Part shown: in pieces, positions 6,268 through 11,812 of the stretch
How the letters are laid out: every line of letters starts with the position of its first letter
Numbering within the stretch: the first letter of the stretch is position 1
Assembly: GCF_938045535.1 (NCBI RefSeq)
Contig: NZ_CALIMQ010000136.1
Coordinates: 1 to 12,036 of the forward strand
Length of the DNA: 12,036 bases
Reading direction: 5' to 3'
Origin: an uncultured Campylobacter sp.
Lineage (GTDB): Bacteria > Campylobacterota > Campylobacteria > Campylobacterales > Campylobacteraceae
Program-made: the position numbers and the translations under genes
The notes under the pieces: model-generated
What the model saw: the letters and a program-made list of their open reading frames with translations, nothing else
What the model was told of the DNA's origin: nothing
The model's database searches: none

Positions 6268-6591
6268 ATGGGATACGTTTATTTGGGGCTTGCTATAGTT
6301 TTGGAGCTAGCGGGGACCAACTGTATGAAGCTCTCGGACGGATTTAGTAAGCTGAATTATTCTCTAGCCACGCTAGCGGCATACGGCGCGTGCTTTTATT
6401 TTTTAGCGCTTGCGCTAAAAACGGTAAAGCTTAGCGTCGCTTACGCTACGTGGGGCGGGCTCGGCATAGTATTAGCATCGCTGCTTTCGGTGTTTTACTT
6501 CCACGAAAAGCTCTCTGTGCCCGCGATATGCGGCATAGCGCTCATCGTGATAGGCACGGCGATGTGTAATTTCTTCGGCGCAGGACACTAA
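6268..6591 (+). CDS. Small multidrug resistance (SMR) family transporter
   Basis: A 107-residue inner-membrane protein with four predicted helices (about 4-22, 33-51, 57-77 and 84-103), the standard SMR size. SMR proteins work as dimers that exchange protons for cationic drugs such as quaternary ammonium compounds. The essential membrane Glu is Glu13 in LELAGT, equivalent to EmrE Glu14. Tyr39 and Trp62 match EmrE Tyr40 and Trp63, and AYATWGGLGIVLASLLS aligns with AYAIWSGVGIVLISLLS of EmrE. The signature favours the drug-exporting branch over the guanidinium-exporting one, but that is an inference. The start has AAGGAG 6 bases upstream. It stands alone, divergent from the Trp-repeat gene at 4783-6018 and convergent with the NADAR gene, with no paired SMR subunit, so a homodimer is expected. 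Confidence 0.93.
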   Translation: MGYVYLGLAIVLELAGTNCMKLSDGFSKLNYSLATLAAYGACFYFLALALKTVKLSVAYATWGGLGIVLASLLSVFYFHEKLSVPAICGIALIVIGTAMCNFFGAGH

Positions 6592-6664
6592 GACGGCGCG
6601 TTTAAATTTAGCCTCCGATCTAACTATCGCTACTGCAAAAGCGGCGCGAGCCTCAGCCGTCTGC

Positions 6665-6691
6665 GTAAATTTTAAAATTTTATAAATTTAC
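6665..6691 (+). terminator. AT-rich hairpin after the SMR gene
   Basis: gtaaattt (6665-6672) and aaatttac (6684-6691) are exact reverse complements around an AT-only loop, 73 bases past the SMR stop. A longer-range pair, gacggc (6592-6597) with gccgtc (6656-6661), brackets the region before it. The stem is AT-rich and no T-run follows, so this is a weak terminator candidate. Confidence 0.3.
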
Positions 6692-6741
6692 CGCCTCGCC
6701 TCGCTGCCGCGCTATGTCCGTGCCGAATGTACCCGGCGGGA

Positions 6742-6760
6742 GCGGTAAAATTTTAACCGC
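6742..6760 (-). terminator. Short palindrome just after the NADAR gene
   Basis: gcggt (6742-6746) and accgc (6756-6760) flank taaaatttta-type sequence that is itself self-complementary. It lies 9 bases past the NADAR stop codon on the minus strand. Position fits a terminator; the stem is short and there is no clean T-run. Confidence 0.3.
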
Positions 6761-6769
6761 CGCCTAATC

Positions 6770-7435
6770 TTACAAAAAATTCTTATCGATCAGGTCGTAG
6801 TTTTTATATAGCCTGCGCAGCTCGTCTCGCACCTCCATCAGCGCAAAGCCGAGCAGATTTTGCCCGCGCCACGCGCTCGGACGACTTGCGTTTTCGCTCT
6901 GCAGCCCAAGGCCGATACCACAAATTTTATCCAGCGGGCTGGTCTCAACTAAAATTTTATCTCCCGTCGCGAGCAAAAAGCGCATCATCGCGGGATTTTG
7001 CGTAAATTTATAGTAATTGCCGCTTAGCACGACGCTGTAGCGCACCTCGCCCCAGAGCCGCTCATCAAAGCCCCGCACTTGCCTGCCTAGCGCCTTCATC
7101 TGCTTTGCATCGCGGCTTTGCATTATCCGCGCCCGCGTCTGCTCGTCGCCGAATATTTGCGCCTTGCTCGCCATCATAAACTGCTCGGCGCATAGATACT
7201 CATCGGCATCTACGGCAAAAGGCGAGCTCTGCCACTGCCCGAGGCAGGATTCATCCGCGGCCGCATCCGGCTTGTAGAAAAATAGAAATTCGTGCGCTTC
7301 GGAAGAATTTATTAATGAAGTTTTATCGTATTTCGCCGCTCCGCCTGCTCGCCAAAACGGCACGCCCTCGCGGTAGAAATCGTCCGTGTCGTCCGTAAGA
7401 TCGCCCCTAAGCTTACCACGCTCGCTAAATTTCAA
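6770..7435 (-). CDS. NADAR domain protein (YbiA/DUF1768 family)
   Basis: NADAR proteins are N-glycosidases acting on ribosylated substrates. E. coli YbiA destroys reactive riboflavin-pathway intermediates, and other members remove ADP-ribose from DNA guanine. The domain spans residues 50-205: FLFFYKP, QWQSSPFAVD, CAEQFMMASKAQIFGD (82-97, with the conserved Glu84), ALGRQVRGFDERLW, GNYYKFTQNP, LLATGDKILVETSPLDKI, then WRGQNLLGFALMEVR (189-203). The first ~45 residues (LTDDTDDFYREG and onward) are extra and do not look like the domain. The usual Trp of the (D)xxWGxG motif is Cys172 here (KICGIG), so activity is uncertain. The ATG overlaps the stop of the upstream small gene as ATGA, implying translational coupling; no separate ribosome site is obvious. 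Substrate unknown. Confidence 0.85.
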   Translation of the reverse strand: MKFSERGKLRGDLTDDTDDFYREGVPFWRAGGAAKYDKTSLINSSEAHEFLFFYKPDAAADESCLGQWQSSPFAVDADEYLCAEQFMMASKAQIFGDEQTRARIMQSRDAKQMKALGRQVRGFDERLWGEVRYSVVLSGNYYKFTQNPAMMRFLLATGDKILVETSPLDKICGIGLGLQSENASRPSAWRGQNLLGFALMEVRDELRRLYKNYDLIDKNFL

Positions 7436-7707
7436 ATTTCGTGGCTCTGAGCAGCATCTGTCGCCGCCATGCGCTCATTTTCAGGCGTCTCGTTCAGCCC
7501 GTCCCAGCCGCCGTAGTGCCAAAAGCAAGGATAGGGGAAGGCCTGCGCATACGCTTTTTGCACCGCTTCATCCAGCCGCTCGAACCACTGCCAAAATTTA
7601 AATTTATAATCCTCTGCCGCGCCCATTCACCAGCCGAGCGAAAACTCGCTAAGAGCGGGGTATTTGATCCACGGCGGCGGCATCACGTTTTTTAAAATTT
7701 CGCTCAC
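7432..7707 (-). pseudogene. Small conserved-looking protein interrupted by an in-frame TGA
   Basis: A single reading frame runs from GTG 7705-7707 to the stop at 7432-7434, broken only by TGA at 7627-7629 (codon 27). The AAGGA ribosome site lies 7 bases before the GTG. Before the stop it reads ...KYPALSEFSLGW, after it MGAAEDYKFKFWQWFERLDE... and later FPYPCFWHYGGWDGLNE. Replacing TGA by CGA would give SLGWRMGAAEDYKFKFW, which fits a type of small GWRMGxxEDY protein that I recall only loosely. Without the stop it would have 91 residues and be rich in Trp and aromatics. Its stop overlaps the NADAR start (ATGA), so the two are a coupled pair. A point mutation or a sequence error is most likely; a restart at the ATG next to the TGA (7624-7626) would give a 64-residue protein. 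Function unknown. Confidence 0.6.
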
Positions 7708-7746
7708 GCCTTTTCCTTAAATTTTATTTTGAAGCATAGTTTGAAA

Positions 7747-7785
7747 TTTGCCTAAATTTAGCCTGCGAGCTGAAATTTAGGCAAA
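7747..7785 (-). terminator. Strong hairpin downstream of the 7836-8546 gene
   Basis: tttgcctaaatttagc (7747-7762) pairs with gct-g-aaatttaggcaaa (7769-7785): 13 perfect base pairs, one bulged G, then 3 more pairs closing a 6-base loop. It lies 50 bases past the stop of the exported protein and before the start of the NADAR pair, separating the two transcription units. The following T-run is short (TTTC), so it may act as a rather rho-independent-like stop or an mRNA-stabilising stem. Confidence 0.6.
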
Positions 7786-7835
7786 GTACGGCTAAGCTAG
7801 CCAAAGCTGACTAGGCGATAAACTTAGCCGCAAAT

Positions 7836-8546
7836 TTAGTCGCAGAAACGCTCGTCGGTGCGGTATTTCTTACGCTCGGCGATGTAATCGGCTCTGTTTT
7901 TCGGATCGGCAAAATACTGCTTTTGCTTTTGCTGATCGGCTTTGAACTTTTCTATCACTTCCTTTAGAGCTGCCTTGCGGTCGCTAGCCATGGATGGAAA
8001 TTTATCCGAGAATATCGCCTTGTACGGGTGATCTTTTACCCAATCGACCGCCTTTTCGACTATGATCTGCTGCTTGTCGATGTCGCAGAATGCGTATGGG
8101 TTGATCACATCGCCTGCAAGGTGCATGAAAGCGGAATTTGCCTCTACCGTCTCCATAAACATCGCGCCGCTGACGTCGATTACCGAGGCGAAGGAGATGA
8201 AGCGGTATTTGCCCGCGTAGAACCAAAACACCGCGTCGTCCTTAAGCCCCAGATCATAAGCGCGCGCAGCGACGGTCATCAGCGTGGTCGGAGCGACCAT
8301 ATCCGGGGCGTCTTCGATGATTTTGATCGCCTTTTTTAGGCTCGGCACGTCGTTTTTCATCAACAGATCGTCGATCGGCTCATAAACGTGTACGTATTCG
8401 GGCTTGCCCTCTTTAGCCGAATAAAACGGCGAAACATAGATGTCGATCGAAGTGATTTTTTCCACCTTGTCTTCACTACTCTCGCCTTGGGCGCTCAAAG
8501 TCGCAGCCACCGCCGCACACAGCAGCAGTGAACGAAATTTTTTCAT
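7836..8546 (-). CDS. Exported protein of unknown function
   Basis: A 236-residue protein with a signal peptide (residues 1-19, MKKFRSLLLCAAVAATLSA), so predicted to be periplasmic. From about residue 55 the sequence looks all-helical: IDDLLMKNDVPSLKKAIKII, then LMTVAARAYDLGLKDDAVFWFYAGKYR split across 89-115, which resembles a helical hairpin of the TPR/Sel1 kind. The segment AVFWFYAGKYR (105-115) followed by INPYAFCDIDK (148-158) strikes me as a conserved signature of a family of uncharacterised proteins, but I cannot name it. The C-terminal 40 residues are Lys/Gln/Arg-rich (QQKQKQYF). Cys154 and Cys235 could form a disulfide. AAGGAGA precedes the ATG and TATAAT lies at 8586-8591; a strong hairpin follows the gene, so it is monocistronic. 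Confidence 0.8.
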   Translation of the reverse strand: MKKFRSLLLCAAVAATLSAQGESSEDKVEKITSIDIYVSPFYSAKEGKPEYVHVYEPIDDLLMKNDVPSLKKAIKIIEDAPDMVAPTTLMTVAARAYDLGLKDDAVFWFYAGKYRFISFASVIDVSGAMFMETVEANSAFMHLAGDVINPYAFCDIDKQQIIVEKAVDWVKDHPYKAIFSDKFPSMASDRKAALKEVIEKFKADQQKQKQYFADPKNRADYIAERKKYRTDERFCD

Positions 8547-8585
8547 GGTCTCTCCTTCGGTTAAATTTTGTAAATTTGCTTCGTA

Positions 8586-8591
8586 ATTATA
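8586..8591 (-). promoter_or_regulatory. -10 box of the 7836-8546 gene
   Basis: Perfect TATAAT on the minus strand (gggTATAATtac), 39 bases before the ATG at 8546, with T-rich and AT-rich sequence upstream. Confidence 0.55.
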
Positions 8592-8599
8592 CCCTTAAA

Positions 8600-9016
8600 T
8601 TTAAGAGCGCTAGCTTGATTTTTAACGAATATATTTTTGCGGAATTTTAATTTTTGCGGCGGCTCTATTTTCTTTTGATTCGGCTTTAGCGCGACGCTTT
8701 ACGCGGCTAAATTTAAGCCTTGCTAGTCGTAAAATTTAGCTCATAATTTAGATCGCTTAGAGCGCACAAAATCGCTCGAAGCGCTATCAAAATTTTAGAA
8801 TCTTGAACATCAAAATTTTAAGATTCCGTTCATCTTGAAATTTTAAAATTCCACGCCAAATAAAGCGCGGAATTTTTTGCCGATGCAGGCGCGGTAGCAT
8901 GTAGATTAGGCGCGCTTTTACACATCCGCCCAAAGTCGTCTAGCGGGAAGCCTTTCTTGTATACCTACTCAAAAAGCTCAAGTAGTTCGACGTGCCGCAT
9001 AGCAAAACGCGAACCG
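8600..9016. other. Non-coding spacer, about 420 bases
   Basis: No convincing gene on either strand: open frames are short, lack ribosome sites and have poor composition. It contains repeated aaaattttaa-type words, an inverted gaatctt/aagattc pair around 8800-8825, and a terminator-like hairpin at 8845-8876. The right third (8880-9016) is more GC-rich and could be decayed coding sequence, but I see no recognisable protein. Confidence 0.6.
8845..8878. terminator. Terminator-like hairpin beyond the Tat transglutaminase gene
   Basis: aaaattccacgc (8845-8856) and gcgcggaatttt (8865-8876) pair over 12 positions with one A-C mismatch around an 8-base loop. On the plus strand the stem runs into TTTTTT (8873-8878); on the minus strand it ends in TTTT. 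It lies about 140 bases past the stop of the gene at 9017-10087 and could terminate it. Confidence 0.5.
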
Positions 9017-10087
9017 CTACAGCTCCTTCGATCTGTAATCGTAGCTGAAATCTTTCGGCGAGTAATAATTAAGCGTGTTGCCGTCCACTTCGCCGTAAGG
9101 ATAGCCAAAATTATTGATCGGAAACTGCGCTGGGCGTGGGCTTAGCGTGAAGTCTCTGCCGTAGTTAAAGCCGATCCAGCACATCTCCCAGTTGCCGAAT
9201 AAATACTCGCGAATTTTAGCGAGCTTGCTGTCGTCATTGCTTAGCTTCTCGCCCAATCGCACCTTTGTAACGTCCGCAGGATCGACGGGGATCCAGCCGT
9301 GGCCTTTTAGATAAAATTCCGCTCTGCAGTGCTGCGCGCCCGAGATATGGCTGACGCCGTCTTTAGGCGCGGCGCCCATTTGAGCGCTAAACCTCGACGC
9401 GCCGACGCGGATGCCAAACATCTCTCTTGCGGCGATGCCCTGCGCACGGCAAAGTGCGACGAAAACACTATTTATGTCGGTGCATTTGCCGCTTAGCTTG
9501 CCGCTACTTAAAATTTGCTTCACGTCCCCTAACCCGCAGCCTAGCACGCTGTTATCGCGCTGCATAGTGTTCGCCACCCACGTATAAATCGCGCGCGCCT
9601 TTTCCAGATCACCCTTGATGCCGCCTGCGATCTCGTCTGATTTTTGCTTAACGACGCCGTCGATTTGAATCTGCGTGCTAGGCTCCAAAAACTTCGCTAC
9701 CTCGGGGTTAAGCTTTTCGTTCGGATTAAATTTTACCTTGCTAAAGTCGGTATTTCGCTCAAAGGTCTCGACGCTAAATTTAATATTTAGTGTGGGCTTT
9801 GCCACCCCGACGTAGCCGGCATAGAGCGTCGGAATTTCGCCATAGTCCACGGACGGATCGTTGAAATTGCCGTCAAATTTTATGTCGCTTACCTTTTGAT
9901 ACTCCGTGATGAGAGGAAGCGGTATCCAAAGCCGCGTCTGCTTACCCTTCTCCAAAATTTCGTGATTTAGCGATAGCCCGAAAGCTCTCTTTTTGCCAAT
10001 GACTTCTTCCCCGCCCAAAATGGTACTCGGAGTCGCCATAACGGCGCCTAAAATCGCAGTGTTTCTTAAAAAATCGCGTCTTTGCAT
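9017..10087 (-). CDS. Tat-exported transglutaminase-like cysteine hydrolase
   Basis: A 356-residue protein with a twin-arginine signal (MQRRDFLRNTAILGAVMA, cleavage near residue 25), so it is exported folded to the periplasm. It has a transglutaminase-like core with the Cys-His-Asp triad: Cys202 in SGKCTDINSVFVALCRAQGI, His253 in SGAQHCRAEFYL and Asp269 in GWIPVDPADV. Bacterial members are usually proteases or amide hydrolases rather than cross-linkers; substrate unknown. The N-terminal domain (35-110) has the LNHEI...RLWIPLPL strands often found before such cores. The C-terminal ~60 residues (GNWEMCWIGFNYGRDFTLSP and on) are shared with the paralog at 10443-11498. The ATG has GAAGG 8 bases upstream. 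A 15-base palindrome lies 21 bases before the ATG. Gap to the paralog is 355 bases, so separate transcripts are likely. Confidence 0.9.
   Translation of the reverse strand: MQRRDFLRNTAILGAVMATPSTILGGEEVIGKKRAFGLSLNHEILEKGKQTRLWIPLPLITEYQKVSDIKFDGNFNDPSVDYGEIPTLYAGYVGVAKPTLNIKFSVETFERNTDFSKVKFNPNEKLNPEVAKFLEPSTQIQIDGVVKQKSDEIAGGIKGDLEKARAIYTWVANTMQRDNSVLGCGLGDVKQILSSGKLSGKCTDINSVFVALCRAQGIAAREMFGIRVGASRFSAQMGAAPKDGVSHISGAQHCRAEFYLKGHGWIPVDPADVTKVRLGEKLSNDDSKLAKIREYLFGNWEMCWIGFNYGRDFTLSPRPAQFPINNFGYPYGEVDGNTLNYYSPKDFSYDYRSKEL
9258..9343 (-). repeat. Near-identical block shared with the paralog (copy 1)
   Basis: This stretch and 10684-10769 differ at about three positions in 85 (T/C, A/G and T/C), including more than 40 uninterrupted identical bases. 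The rest of the two genes is much more diverged at the DNA level. It encodes the His-Asp part of the active site (from AQHCRAEF to VTKVR). Confidence 0.75.
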
Positions 10088-10108
10088 GAAATGCCTTCAA
10101 AATAAAAT

Positions 10109-10123
10109 GGCTAAGCCTTAGCC
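10109..10123. promoter_or_regulatory. Palindrome upstream of the Tat transglutaminase gene
   Basis: ggctaag-c-cttagcc, a perfect 7+7 inverted repeat with one central base, 21 bases upstream of the start codon. A TAAAAT box on the minus strand at 10138-10143 would put it just after the transcription start, a usual operator position. A small leader hairpin is the alternative. Confidence 0.35.
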
Positions 10124-10224
10124 CTAATTACGCGTGGATTTTAACCTTTTGCGGCTTTGAAATCGCTAAATTTAAAATTCTGCAAGCCGTAAATTTTAAA
10201 ATTCTATCCATATTTAAAATTTCA

Positions 10225-10280
10225 AAATTTCGCCCAAAGACATAGCGCGAAATTTCGCCAAAGCGGGCGTGATAGCCCGC
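10225..10280 (-). terminator. Two adjacent stem-loops after the second transglutaminase gene
   Basis: In minus-strand order: a 6-bp GC stem gcgggc-tatcac-gcccgc followed by TTT (10280-10263), then a 9-bp stem with arms gcgaaattt-type (10255-10225) followed by an AT-rich tail. They lie about 160 bases past the stop of 10443-11498. Possible tandem terminator. Confidence 0.35.
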
Positions 10281-10442
10281 AAACTAGGCGCGTAGGCAGT
10301 ATACGGCGGCGTAGGCAAAACCACGCAAAAGCGCCGCTGTCGCAAAGCCAAGCGTGCGCTTCGATGAAACGGTTGAGCCTCGACGAAGTGCGGCGGCTTA
10401 GCTTAAGCAAATCGCGGCGATAAAATGCAAGCCGTCAGAGGA

Positions 10443-11498
10443 TTAAATTTCTCGCGAAAAATACTCGTAGATAAAATTTTTAGGCGAGTACGGATCTTTA
10501 GGCGTACCGCCCACTTCGCAATACGGATGCGAAAAAATTTCAATCGGGACATGCGCCGGGCGCGGATTTAGCACGATTTCGCGAGCGTAGTTAAAGCCCA
10601 GCCAGCACGGCTCCCAGTTACCGAAAAGATATTCGCGCACCCGCGCCAGCTTGGAGTCATCCTCGCTTAAGCCTTCGCCCAGCCGCACCTTCGTAACGTC
10701 CGCGGGATCGACGGGGATCCAGCCGTGGCCTTTTAGATAAAATTCCGCCCTGCAGTGCTGCGCGCCCGAAATTTCAAGCGCACCGCCACTTAGGGCGCCC
10801 ATGACGCCCATTTCAGGAGAAAATTTCTGCGCTGCGCCCGTGCGGATGCCGTAAATAGCGCGAGCAGGAATGCCAGCTGCCCTGCAGAACGATACGAACA
10901 CGCTATTAATATCGGCGCATTTGCCGCTTAGCTTGCCGCTGCTTAAAATTGTCGCTGCGTCGCCGCTGCCGCATGCGATCACGCTATTATCGCGACTCAT
11001 ATTTTTTGCAACCCACTCGTAGATCGCGCGCGCCTTTTCCAGATCGCCTTTAAGCGAGCCGGTGATCTCGTCTGATTTTTGTTTTGCAGCGCCGCCTACC
11101 GGAATTAGCTTTGAAGGCTTTAAAAACTCCTCGATCTCTGGGCTCAAGCGCTCGTTTTCATTAAAGCTTACCTTGCTAAAATCAGTGTTTCGCTCCGAAA
11201 TTTCAATATCGAAGCTAAGCTCAAAATAATCGTCATCTTCGCCTACGACACCTTGCTCGCCGTATTTGCCGACGCCCGCTCTTGCCTCTTTATCGGGTGC
11301 GAAGCGCGCGTAGTACGTGCTTATATGATCTCCACAGATAGCCGACTCTTGTGCATTTGAGCGGGCATGATATTCGCCAAGCAACCTCTGATAGGGCTCT
11401 TGCAGCACTAACGGCAGCCAAAGCCGCACCTCTGCGCCACTACTTGAAATTTCGTGATTAAATCTGAGACTAAATTTTCTCGTTTTTGCTTCTTGCAT
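10443..11498 (-). CDS. Transglutaminase-like protein without a signal peptide
   Basis: A 351-residue paralog of the protein at 9017-10087. The triad is intact: Cys194 in SGKCADINSVFVSFCRAAGI, His248 in SGAQHCRAEFYL and Asp264 in GWIPVDPADV. Unlike its sister it begins MQEAKTRKFSLRFNHEISSS, directly in the first domain, with no Tat or Sec signal, so it should stay in the cytoplasm. The ATG is well supported (AAAGGAGC 5 bases upstream), so a missed signal peptide is unlikely. Residues 45-90 hold a longer, Gly/Glu-rich linker (ARAGVGKYGEQGVVGEDDD) than the sister. The blocks around the triad and RNTDFSKV...KQKSDEI...GDLEKARAIY are strongly conserved between the two. Substrate unknown. It may be a cytoplasmic counterpart or a copy that lost its leader. 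Confidence 0.9.
   Translation of the reverse strand: MQEAKTRKFSLRFNHEISSSGAEVRLWLPLVLQEPYQRLLGEYHARSNAQESAICGDHISTYYARFAPDKEARAGVGKYGEQGVVGEDDDYFELSFDIEISERNTDFSKVSFNENERLSPEIEEFLKPSKLIPVGGAAKQKSDEITGSLKGDLEKARAIYEWVAKNMSRDNSVIACGSGDAATILSSGKLSGKCADINSVFVSFCRAAGIPARAIYGIRTGAAQKFSPEMGVMGALSGGALEISGAQHCRAEFYLKGHGWIPVDPADVTKVRLGEGLSEDDSKLARVREYLFGNWEPCWLGFNYAREIVLNPRPAHVPIEIFSHPYCEVGGTPKDPYSPKNFIYEYFSREI
10684..10769 (-). repeat. Near-identical block shared with the paralog (copy 2)
   Basis: Second copy of the block at 9258-9343, in the same orientation and the same position within the gene. A shorter shared block (ctcgtctgatttttg and the cgcgcgccttttccagatc before it) exists around 9587-9647 and 11023-11083. 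Confidence 0.75.
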
Positions 11499-11528
11499 TT
11501 TTTGCTCCTTTGCTTGAATTGCAAGTCG

Positions 11529-11534
11529 ATTTTA
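11529..11534 (-). promoter_or_regulatory. Candidate -10 box for the 10443-11498 gene
   Basis: TAAAAT on the minus strand (gagaTAAAATcg), 30 bases upstream of the ATG at 11498, ahead of the AAAGGAGC ribosome site. Confidence 0.4.
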
Positions 11535-11569
11535 TCTCTTTGCGCCTTAAAATGGATAAAATTTTATGT

Positions 11570-11609
11570 TAAAATGGCGCTAAATTTGAAATTTTAGGAT
11601 TAAAACATG
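11570..11609 (+). promoter_or_regulatory. Divergent promoter, ribosome site and orphan start codon
   Basis: TAAAAT (11570-11575), AGGA (11596-11599) and ATG (11607-11609) have the order and spacing of a Campylobacter gene start, divergent from the transglutaminase gene. The frame from this ATG hits a stop after three codons (ATG CTG TTG TAA). The expected gene is missing and AT-rich foreign sequence takes its place. Confidence 0.45.
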
Positions 11610-11743
11610 CTGTTGTAACTTCCGTTACAAGAGATGACTTGCCTGATGAAGGAGCAAATCAATTTGCAGAAGTTGTAAGACAAGTAAGAAAATATAAAGA
11701 AAAACAGAAAGATCACAACAAAAAGGGATTACATACATTATAA
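11597..11743 (+). pseudogene. Fragment resembling lipoyl synthase (LipA)
   Basis: In the frame starting at 11597 the translation reads GLKHAVVTSVTRDDLPDEGA, followed by NQFAEVVRQVRKY and then KEKQKDHNKKGLHTL and a stop at 11741-11743. The first part matches the conserved internal segment of LipA (E. coli: MGLRYVVITSVDRDDLRDGG), the radical-SAM enzyme that inserts sulfur into lipoyl groups. In an intact enzyme this segment follows the CxxxCxxC iron-sulfur motif and is followed by the ...EVLIPDF region; both are absent. The tail after residue ~30 does not match LipA. There is no start codon in this frame after the stop at 11570. It is a non-functional piece, AT-rich unlike the genes to its left. 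Confidence 0.6.
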
Positions 11744-11770
11744 ATATTGTCAAAGTTAACCACATCCTAT

Positions 11771-11812
11771 AAAAAAACTGTCTTAACTCTAAGGAGTCGA
11801 GACAGTTTTTTT
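11771..11812. terminator. Bidirectional intrinsic terminator
   Basis: A7, then actgtcttaactc (11777-11789), loop taag, then gagtcgagacagt (11794-11806), then T7. The stem pairs over 13 positions with one G-T and one mismatch. A-run and T-run on either side make it work in both directions, serving the LipA-like fragment from the left and rnmV from the right. Its form is typical of Firmicutes and unlike the weak hairpins in the rest of the window. Confidence 0.9.

Larger units (their letters stand above)
10088..10442. other. Non-coding spacer between the transglutaminase paralogs
   Basis: About 355 bases without a believable gene. A 62-codon frame at 10222-10410 on the minus strand has no ribosome site and an Arg/Leu/Trp/Cys-rich product typical of chance translation. 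The spacer holds two stem-loops: aaatttcgc/gcgaaattt (10225-10233 with 10247-10255) and gcgggc/gcccgc (10263-10268 with 10275-10280). Either could end the transcript of the gene at 10443-11498. The promoter region of 9017-10087 is at its left edge. Confidence 0.6.

Noticed and set aside
7627..7629. In-frame TGA considered as a recoded (Sec or Trp) codon
   Set aside because: The other genes here use TGA or other stops normally, no selenocysteine-type hairpin is evident just after it, and the context points to an Arg codon. A mutation is simpler.
8957..9145. Plus-strand frame across the end of the Tat transglutaminase gene
   Set aside because: It overlaps the well-supported gene on the other strand, has no ribosome site and no recognisable product.
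10222..10410. 62-codon minus-strand frame between the transglutaminase genes
   Set aside because: No ribosome site, an Arg/Leu/Trp/Cys-rich product typical of chance translation, and overlap with two stem-loops. Treated as spacer.
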